Below, piece after piece: positions 1-4,084 of a stretch of 6,407 nt of DNA. The notes under the pieces were generated by a model that ran no database searches, was not told the origin of the DNA, and saw only the letters and a program-made list of their open reading frames with translations. Made by a program: the position numbers and the translations under genes. This stretch comes from Actinomycetota bacterium (GTDB lineage: Bacteria > Actinomycetota > Actinomycetes > Streptosporangiales > Streptosporangiaceae): positions 1 through 6,407 of the forward strand of contig QGUZ01000296.1 in the NCBI GenBank assembly GCA_003242605.1, written 5' to 3'. Position 1 is the stretch's first letter; every line of letters begins with the position of its first letter.

Positions 1-134
1 TCCCGCCGGACCCGTTCACGGTGATCTTCCGGGCGCCGGACCTGGGCGTGCCCGACGACGAGGAGGAGTACGCCGCGCCGTCGGCCACGCCCGAGCGCAG
101 CGGCGGCTCCCGCCGCCGGCGCCGCCGCCGCTAG
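1..134 (+). CDS. C-terminal fragment of an unidentified protein with a poly-arginine tail
   Basis: Only the last 43 codons lie in the window, with the frame starting at position 3 and a TAG stop at 132-134. The peptide begins PPDPFTVIFRAPDLG, passes through an acidic stretch (DDEEE), then a short Ser/Pro/Gly linker, and ends in seven consecutive arginines. Codon use is strongly GC3-rich, like the neighbouring genes, which supports this as real coding sequence. An arginine-rich tail after an acidic linker is common in actinobacterial nucleic-acid-binding proteins such as DEAD-box helicases, but no catalytic domain is visible, so that identity is only a guess. A strong hairpin lies 48 nt after the stop, consistent with this being the end of its transcript. 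Confidence 0.75.
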   Translation, partial: PPDPFTVIFRAPDLGVPDDEEEYAAPSATPERSGGSRRRRRRR

Positions 135-182
135 CCGCGGCCCGCGCCCGGCGGTCCCGCGCGCCCGGCCGGGTGGAACGGC

Positions 183-221
183 GCCGAGGGTCGCCCGCCG
201 TACCCCGGCACGGCCCTCGGC
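183..221 (+). terminator. Strong GC-rich hairpin, likely terminator of the upstream gene
   Basis: Positions 183-193 pair with 211-221 over 11 bp, with one G-T wobble (191/213). A 4-bp inner stem (197-200 with 206-209) closes a 5-nt loop. There is no T-run after it, as is usual for high-GC actinobacterial hairpin terminators. It follows the stop codon at 134 and precedes the promoter region of the next gene, as a terminator should. Confidence 0.55.
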
Positions 222-283
222 CGCCGCGCATCCGCCCGGCCGCCCCGCCGCCCGCTGCGGGCCGGTTCCGCGGCGGCGGCGCG

Positions 284-334
284 GCCCGCTTCCACTGAGG
301 GCGTACCGTTCGATGGTGTCCTCGTGAAGCGGGC
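284..334. repeat. 9-bp perfect inverted repeat upstream of the alpha/beta-hydrolase gene
   Basis: The left arm gcccgcttc (284-292) is the exact reverse complement of the right arm gaagcgggc (326-334). The spacer is 33 nt and the arm centres are 42 bp apart, close to four helical turns. The right arm ends 4 bp before the putative -10 at 339-344. The placement suits an operator bound by a regulator, but chance pairing in GC-rich DNA cannot be excluded. The rest of 135-340, outside this repeat and the hairpin at 183-221, shows nothing I can name. Confidence 0.35.
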
Positions 335-338
335 TGGG

Positions 339-344
339 TATTGT
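339..344 (+). promoter_or_regulatory. Putative -10 element (TATTGT) of the alpha/beta-hydrolase gene
   Basis: The hexamer matches TAnnnT and ends 8 nt before the GTG start at 353. Transcription would therefore begin at or next to the start codon, giving a leaderless mRNA. No purine-rich Shine-Dalgarno site is present in front of the GTG, which agrees. No good -35 box is seen 16-19 bp upstream. Confidence 0.4.
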
Positions 345-352
345 GGTGCCAC

Positions 353-1231
353 GTGAGTACGCCGCGCTTCCTGACGTTGCCGCCCGGGGTCAAGCCGATC
401 CGGATCGAGACGCCCGCGGGCTGGTTCGCCGCTCTCGAGGCACTGCCGGTGACCGGGGTCGCCGAGCGATGGCCGGCGCTGCTCGTGCCCGGCTACACCG
501 GCAGCAAGGAGGACTTCATCGCGGTCCTGCAGAGCCTCGCGGACGCGGGGCGCCGCCGGGTGATCGCGATCGACATGCGCGGCCAGTACGAGACGCCCGG
601 GCCGGACGACCCGGCCGCCTACACCTGCGCCGCGCTCGGCGCGGACGTGGCCGCGGTGGCCGCCGTGGTGGGTGAGGGCGAGCCGGTCCACCTGCTCGGC
701 CACTCGTTCGGCGGGCTCGTGGTGCGCGAGACCGTGCTCGGCGGCGCGACCAAGGCGGCCTCGCTCACCCTGATGAGCTCCGGGCCGGGCGCGATCGTGG
801 GCCCGCGCGAGCAGGCCGCCCGCTCGCTGCTCAGCCTCGTCCCCGAGGTGGGCCTGGAGCGCATCTGGGAGAACCACCTGGAGCCGGAGGCGGTGGCGCA
901 GGGCGTGCCCGACGAGATCCTCGCCTTCCTGCGCAAGCGCATGTTCGCCAACAACCTCGTCGGCATGCAGACCATGGGCGAGCAGGTGCTGAACGCCCCC
1001 GACCGGGTCGACGAGCTCGCCGAGGCCGACGTGCCCAAGCTCGTGCTGTACGGCGAGCACGACGACGGCTGGCCGCCGGGGCTGCAGGCCGAGATGGCCA
1101 CCCGGCTCGGCGCGGAGTGCGTGGTCGTGCCCGGCGCGCTGCACAGCCCGGCCGTCGAGGCGCCGGAGACCACCGCGGCCGCGCTCACCCGGTTCTGGAA
1201 CGCGGCCGAGCACCGCTTCGTGCAGGCCTGA
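353..1231 (+). CDS. Alpha/beta-hydrolase fold protein (serine hydrolase)
   Basis: This 292-residue protein has the standard alpha/beta-hydrolase layout. An oxyanion-loop segment, LLVPGYTGSKEDF (residues 43-55), is followed by the nucleophile elbow GHSFGG with Ser118. A probable cap region covers roughly residues 140-215. The catalytic acid is in YGEHDD (Asp237 or Asp238) and the catalytic base is His264 in GALHSP. Length and motif order match monomeric cytoplasmic esterase, lipase or epoxide-hydrolase-like members, and there is no signal peptide. The substrate cannot be told from sequence. The GTG at 353 was chosen over the in-frame TTG at 341, because the TTG overlaps a -10-like hexamer and adds only an untypical WCHV segment. 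The gene converges on the nuclease gene, with 18 nt between the stop codons. Confidence 0.9.
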   Translation: MSTPRFLTLPPGVKPIRIETPAGWFAALEALPVTGVAERWPALLVPGYTGSKEDFIAVLQSLADAGRRRVIAIDMRGQYETPGPDDPAAYTCAALGADVAAVAAVVGEGEPVHLLGHSFGGLVVRETVLGGATKAASLTLMSSGPGAIVGPREQAARSLLSLVPEVGLERIWENHLEPEAVAQGVPDEILAFLRKRMFANNLVGMQTMGEQVLNAPDRVDELAEADVPKLVLYGEHDDGWPPGLQAEMATRLGAECVVVPGALHSPAVEAPETTAAALTRFWNAAEHRFVQA

Positions 1232-1249
1232 CCGCGCCGCGGCCGCCGC

Positions 1250-2170
1250 TCAGCCGGCGTCGATCTCCTCGGCGATCTCCTCCTCCGCCAGGCCGTCCCA
1301 CGGCCGCCGGGCGGGCGCCGCGGCCCGCCCCTCCGGGCAGTGCCGGCGGTAGTCGCACCAGGAGCACAGCGGGCCCGGCCGGGGCGCGAAGATCGCGTCG
1401 ATCTCGGCGGGCACCTCCGGCGGCGCGCCGTCGCCGCGGCGGCCGGCCGTACCGGGGCGGCTGCGGGCCCACTCGCGGTACCGCTCGTCGGCCTCGGCCG
1501 CCTCGGCCGCGATGTGCTCGGCCCGGCGCAGGTGCCGGGCGAGGGACTCGGCGGTGTGCTCGGCGGCGGCGACCCGGCCGGTCGGCAGGTGGTGGAGCTC
1601 CACCCGGCGGCAGGGCAGCCGCATCGTGCGGGCGGCGGCGGCCGCGTAGACGGCGAGCGCGAGCGAGGAGCGGGCCTCGTCCTCGTCCGGGGGACGGCGG
1701 CCGGTCTTGTAGTCGACGATCACCAGTTCGCCGCCGCGCCGGTCGATCCGGTCCACCCGCCCGGACACCGCGATCACATCGGTGCGGGTGGCGACCTGCC
1801 GTTCCACGCCGACCGGCTCGGCGGACGGGTCGAGGCCGGCGGCGTACTCGGTCACCATCGCGCGGGCGCGCTCCCGCCACCGGGCCGACTGCTCCGCGTC
1901 GCGGAACCCGTCGCCGATCCAGCCGGTGACCACGAGGTGGCCCGCGACCTCGGGGGTGCGCCGCTCGTACGGCTGCCGCCACCAGTTGGCGAGCGCGTTG
2001 TGCACGGCGGCGCCGACGCTGTTGTGCGCCCAGGGCGGCCCCTTCGCCGGTGCCGGCCGGTCGAGGTAGGTGAACCGGTAGCGGCGCGGGCAGTCGAGCC
2101 AGGTGTTGAGCCGGGACGGCGTGCACGCGTACAGGCGGCGCGGCATGCCGTCGAGGGGAAGCTGGCTCAC
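1250..2170 (-). CDS. RecB/Cas4-like PD-(D/E)XK nuclease with iron-sulfur cysteine set
   Basis: The 306-residue product is a stand-alone RecB-family exonuclease-like protein. Visible motifs, in order, are Cys27 in DCPRRY, His57 in GAAVHNAL, Asp140 in SGRVDRID, and Asp153-Tyr-Lys155 in VIVDYKTG. The C-terminal trio is Cys269, Cys272 and Cys278 (CSWCDYRRHC). The single N-terminal Cys plus the CxxCx5C trio is the arrangement that binds a 4Fe-4S cluster in AddB and Cas4. His57, Asp140, Asp153 and Lys155 form the metal-dependent nuclease site. The usual QxxxY motif appears here as ALAVY (171-175), with Ala in place of Gln. No helicase domain or cas gene adjoins it, so a DNA repair or processing role is more likely than CRISPR adaptation. 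The GTG start lies 6 nt after the MBL-fold gene's stop with no clear ribosome site, suggesting translational coupling. The GTG at 2170 keeps the short MSQLPLDGMPRRL leader; an in-frame ATG eight codons later is the alternative. Confidence 0.88.
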   Translation of the reverse strand: MSQLPLDGMPRRLYACTPSRLNTWLDCPRRYRFTYLDRPAPAKGPPWAHNSVGAAVHNALANWWRQPYERRTPEVAGHLVVTGWIGDGFRDAEQSARWRERARAMVTEYAAGLDPSAEPVGVERQVATRTDVIAVSGRVDRIDRRGGELVIVDYKTGRRPPDEDEARSSLALAVYAAAAARTMRLPCRRVELHHLPTGRVAAAEHTAESLARHLRRAEHIAAEAAEADERYREWARSRPGTAGRRGDGAPPEVPAEIDAIFAPRPGPLCSWCDYRRHCPEGRAAAPARRPWDGLAEEEIAEEIDAG

Positions 2171-2176
2171 GCCGGG

Positions 2177-2905
2177 CTAGTCGTCGTCGAGGGAGAGCTT
2201 GATGCCCGCGGCCTTGGTGCCGTCGACGAGCGGGGTGGCCTTCGCCGGGTCGGCCTCGCTCTCGTTCTCGGTGCGGGTGAGCGAGCCGGACACCCAATCG
2301 TCGAAGTGCGGCTCCAGGTCGCCGATCGTCGCCTCCTCGCCGTGGTTCGGCAGGATCCGGGTGGCGCCGGGCAGCGTGAACAGGCGGGAGCCGATCGAGG
2401 TGAGCTGGTCGGGCAGCGCCGGGTACACGCCGCCGAGCTTGCCCGGGCCGTCGGCCAGCAGCGACTTGCCGGTGAACACCACGTCGAGCGCCTCACAGTA
2501 GAGCGAGATGCCGCCCGGCGTGATCCCCGGGGTCTCCAGCACCTCCAGGCGCACCCCGGCGACCTCGAAGTAGCCCTCGTCCTCGACCTCGATGTCCGGC
2601 CAGGTCTCCGGCCAGGTCTCCCGCCACAGCTTCTTGTCCTTGGGGTGCAGGCAGACCATGGCCTCGTCGCGGGCGGCCACCTCGATCGCCGCGCCGACGT
2701 GGTCGGGCAGGCCGTGGGTGCAGATCACGGCGAGCACCTCGCGCTCGCCGACCTTCTCCATGATCTTGTCCGCGTCGCGGGCCGGGTCGATGACGATGAC
2801 CTCGTCGTCGTCGCCCACGATCCAGGTGTTGTTCTCCACCTTGTGCTCGGTGCCGTCGATGTCGACGACGCCCGACGTCACCACTCGCTCGATACGCGCT
2901 GTCAC
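2177..2905 (-). CDS. MBL-fold protein with a degenerate metal site
   Basis: This 242-residue protein has the overall pattern of glyoxalase-II-like metallo-beta-lactamase-fold hydrolases: NNTWIVGD and VIVID early, the metal loop at 61-70, TPGxTPGG at 125-132, FTGxSL at 144-149, GPG at 153-155, and NHGEEATIG at 187-195. Key ligands are changed. The HxHxDH motif reads HGLPDH (His64, Leu66, Asp68, His69), the His of TPGH is Ile128, and the bridging Asp of TGD is Lys147. His188 remains. The second-zinc set (Asp68, His69, His188) thus survives while the first-zinc site and the bridge are lost. The frame is intact with normal codon use, so it is not an ordinary pseudogene. A perfect 12-bp tandem duplication gives ETWPETWP (96-103), and residues 205-242 form an acidic tail. 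The GTG at 2905 was chosen because a TAGGGT -10 ends 8 nt before it. The protein is either a mono-metal enzyme, a divergent subfamily, or a non-catalytic binding protein. Confidence 0.87.
   Translation of the reverse strand: MTARIERVVTSGVVDIDGTEHKVENNTWIVGDDDEVIVIDPARDADKIMEKVGEREVLAVICTHGLPDHVGAAIEVAARDEAMVCLHPKDKKLWRETWPETWPDIEVEDEGYFEVAGVRLEVLETPGITPGGISLYCEALDVVFTGKSLLADGPGKLGGVYPALPDQLTSIGSRLFTLPGATRILPNHGEEATIGDLEPHFDDWVSGSLTRTENESEADPAKATPLVDGTKAAGIKLSLDDD
2595..2621. repeat. In-frame 12-bp tandem duplication within the MBL-fold gene
   Basis: The unit tccggccaggtc occurs twice back to back (2595-2606 and 2607-2618), and three further bases (2619-2621) start a third copy. On the minus strand it encodes the doubled tetrapeptide ETWP-ETWP. 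The length is a multiple of three, so the frame is kept. It probably arose by slippage. Confidence 0.85.
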
Positions 2906-2913
2906 GTCTGTAA

Positions 2914-2919
2914 ACCCTA
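2914..2919 (-). promoter_or_regulatory. -10 element (TAGGGT) of the MBL-fold/nuclease operon
   Basis: Read on the minus strand, TAGGGT ends 8 nt before the GTG start at 2905, in the context GTAGGGTTTACAGACGTG. This is a typical actinobacterial -10 and would start transcription at or beside the GTG, giving a leaderless message. No Shine-Dalgarno site precedes the start, and no TTGAC-like -35 is visible. Confidence 0.5.
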
Positions 2920-2936
2920 CCGACTGCGGTGCCGCC

Positions 2937-2964
2937 CTGGCCCGTGTGCGCCGCGCCGGGCCGG
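2937..2964 (-). terminator. Hairpin directly after the DUF6758-like gene, possible terminator
   Basis: Positions 2937-2944 pair with 2957-2964 (8 bp including one wobble), with a 3-bp inner stem (2948-2950 with 2954-2956). The hairpin begins at the base after the TGA of the upstream minus-strand gene and lies ahead of the TAGGGT promoter element. It would separate the two transcription units. There is no T-run. Confidence 0.4.
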
Positions 2965-3603
2965 TCAGCGGTCGATCTGCAGCCGGGGGGAGAACGCGCC
3001 GTACGGCAGGTCGAAGATCTGGTCGGGGTCGCTCAGGTCGCGCAGGTCGAACTCGGTGAGCGCGATGAGGCAGCCGACCTCGGCCGGCCAGGCGATCGCC
3101 CACAGCCAGTTGCCGAGCGCCTCGCCGACGTAGACGGCGCGGTCCGGCGGCACCCCCTCCACGCACCAGAGCGGGGTGGGGTGGCCGCGGATGTCCGCCT
3201 TGGCGTGCGGCGGCCCGTCGCCCACGCCGCCCCCGGGGTCGGGGCCGGGCAGCCCCGCGTACGCCGCGCCGAGGCCCACGCCCGGCTCCTCGGCGATGAG
3301 CAGCATGTCGGCGGGTCCCCAGGTGACCGACGGGCCGGACAGCGCGACCACGGTGGCGACCCCGCCGGAGCGCTCGTCCCCGGCCTCGGCGAACCCGGTG
3401 ACCAGCCAGCCGGCCGGCAGCGGCCAGGGCACCCACACCGGGACCCGGGCCATGCGCCGGACGGCGTCGAAGGCGGCGTCCGAGGGCCGGTGGGTGTGCA
3501 GGGGCGGGACGTCGCCGTGCACGCCGCACCGCCAGGCGCTCGACCAGGCGCTCGGTGCGTGCAGCGGCCCGAAGCACCGCGGGCAGACAGGCGCGGCTCT
3601 CAC
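2965..3603 (-). CDS. DUF6758-like protein with N-terminal zinc ribbon
   Basis: The 212-residue product resembles the actinobacterial family I recall as DUF6758, which has no known function. The name rests on memory of the family pattern, not a search. The N-terminus carries Cys7-x2-Cys10 and Cys26-x2-His29-Gly, a small zinc-ribbon-like knuckle. A globular part follows with recognisable blocks: PVWVPWPLPAGWLVTG, GVGLGAAYAGLPGPDPG, HPTPLWCVEG, DRAVYVGEALGNWLWAIAWP, and a C-terminal GAFSPRL. There is no signal peptide and no clear membrane helix, although the middle is rich in Trp, Gly and Pro. GTG at 3603 is the first start in frame; a GAGGAG lies only 2 nt before it, too close for a normal ribosome site. 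It diverges from the Nudix gene and is followed on the same strand by the MBL-fold gene 59 nt later. Confidence 0.83.
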   Translation of the reverse strand: MRAAPVCPRCFGPLHAPSAWSSAWRCGVHGDVPPLHTHRPSDAAFDAVRRMARVPVWVPWPLPAGWLVTGFAEAGDERSGGVATVVALSGPSVTWGPADMLLIAEEPGVGLGAAYAGLPGPDPGGGVGDGPPHAKADIRGHPTPLWCVEGVPPDRAVYVGEALGNWLWAIAWPAEVGCLIALTEFDLRDLSDPDQIFDLPYGAFSPRLQIDR

Positions 3604-3611
3604 AACTCCTC

Positions 3612-3641
3612 ACCGTGCGGCGGGACACGCCCATAAGTCAA
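3612..3641 (-). promoter_or_regulatory. Putative promoter of the DUF6758-like gene (TTGACT / CACGGT)
   Basis: On the minus strand TTGACT (3641-3636) matches the -35 consensus well. It is followed after 18 nt by CACGGT (3617-3612), a weak -10 keeping A at position 2 and T at position 6. The -10 ends 8 nt before the GTG at 3603. The -35 is the better half of this call. Confidence 0.4.
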
Positions 3642-3663
3642 GGCCACCGCCGTTATCCAGCCG

Positions 3664-3669
3664 TAATCT
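3664..3669 (+). promoter_or_regulatory. Putative -10 element (TAATCT) of the Nudix gene
   Basis: TAATCT matches TAnnnT and ends 7 nt before the GTG at 3677, so the transcript would start at or within about two bases of the start codon. No Shine-Dalgarno site is present and no good -35 is seen at 16-19 bp spacing. Confidence 0.48.
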
Positions 3670-3676
3670 TGGTCAT

Positions 3677-4075
3677 GTGCGGATAAAGTGTGTCGGCGCG
3701 ATCGTCCTCGACGACGCGGGCCGGCTGCTCCTGATACGGCGGGGCAGGCCGCCCGGGGAGGGCCTGTGGTCGCTGCCGGGCGGCCGGGTGGAGCCGGGCG
3801 AGACCGACGCCGAGGCGGTCGTGCGCGAGGTCCGCGAGGAGACCGGCCTCGTGGTGCGGGTCGGCCGGCTCGCCGGGACCGTGGACCGCCCGGCCCCGGG
3901 CGGCGGCGTGTTCGAGATCAACGACTATCTCGCCTCGGTCGCCCACGGCACCCTCGCCCCGGGCGACGACGCGACGGAGGCGGGCTGGTACGGCCCGGCC
4001 GAGCTGCGCCGCCTCCCCCTCACGCCGGGCCTGCTCGACGCGCTCACCGAGTGGCGCGTGCTCCCGCCGGGCTGA
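3677..4075 (+). CDS. Nudix hydrolase
   Basis: This 132-residue protein is a single-domain Nudix hydrolase of normal length. The Nudix box is complete at residues 36-58, with the pattern Gx5Ex7REUxEExGU satisfied by Gly36, Glu42, Arg50-Glu51 and Glu54-Glu55. The N-terminal strand KCVGAIVLDDAGRLLLIRRG and the GLWSLPGG lead-in are typical of MutT-like and ADP-ribose-pyrophosphatase-like members. The family hydrolyses nucleoside diphosphates linked to another group, releasing phosphate-containing products with Mg2+. The exact substrate cannot be inferred. The reading frame stays open far upstream (to 3176), but that stretch is antisense to the DUF6758-like gene. The start GTG at 3677 fits the family N-terminus and the nearby -10. 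The gene is divergent from the DUF6758-like gene (73 nt apart) and converges on the propeller gene with 9 nt between stops. Confidence 0.92.
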   Translation: MRIKCVGAIVLDDAGRLLLIRRGRPPGEGLWSLPGGRVEPGETDAEAVVREVREETGLVVRVGRLAGTVDRPAPGGGVFEINDYLASVAHGTLAPGDDATEAGWYGPAELRRLPLTPGLLDALTEWRVLPPG

Positions 4076-4084
4076 CCCGCGGGC

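Noticed and set aside
108..131. CGC/CCG triplet run at the end of the upstream gene as a tandem repeat element
   Set aside because: It is the coding sequence of the arginine tail, with no repeat structure beyond the arginine codons.
131..1213. 360-codon minus-strand frame opposite the alpha/beta-hydrolase
   Set aside because: The + strand frame has the full Ser-Asp-His catalytic set; the antisense translation shows no motif.
1225..1255. Possible two-way terminator hairpin between the convergent hydrolase and nuclease stops
   Set aside because: Only short broken stems form (ctga with tcag, plus a zero-loop gcggccgc palindrome), so I cannot separate it from ordinary GC-rich pairing.
1250..2170. 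Nuclease as a CRISPR Cas4 adaptation protein
   Set aside because: It has the Cas4-like Fe-S and nuclease residues, but no repeat array or cas gene is in the window, and this stand-alone RecB-like form is typical of actinobacterial chromosomes.
2177..2905. MBL-fold gene as a pseudogene
   Set aside because: The frame is uninterrupted, the non-catalytic family motifs are kept, and it has a good promoter; only the metal positions are altered.
1340..3133. 597-codon open frame on the + strand across the nuclease and MBL-fold genes
   Set aside because: It is antisense to two genes with clear motifs, its translation is low-complexity Arg/Gly/Val/Ala text with no domain, and high GC makes such stop-free frames common.
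2177..3634. Longer 485-residue version of the MBL-fold protein
   Set aside because: The added N-terminal part overlaps the DUF6758-like gene in another frame and is arginine-rich nonsense; the MBL domain begins at the GTG at 2905.
3176..4075. Longer 299-residue version of the Nudix protein
   Set aside because: The extra 167 residues are antisense to the DUF6758-like gene, and the Nudix N-terminus is normal from the GTG at 3677.
4076..4083. Palindrome cccgcggg between the convergent Nudix and propeller stops
   Set aside because: An 8-bp palindrome with no loop is expected by chance at this base composition and is weak as a terminator.
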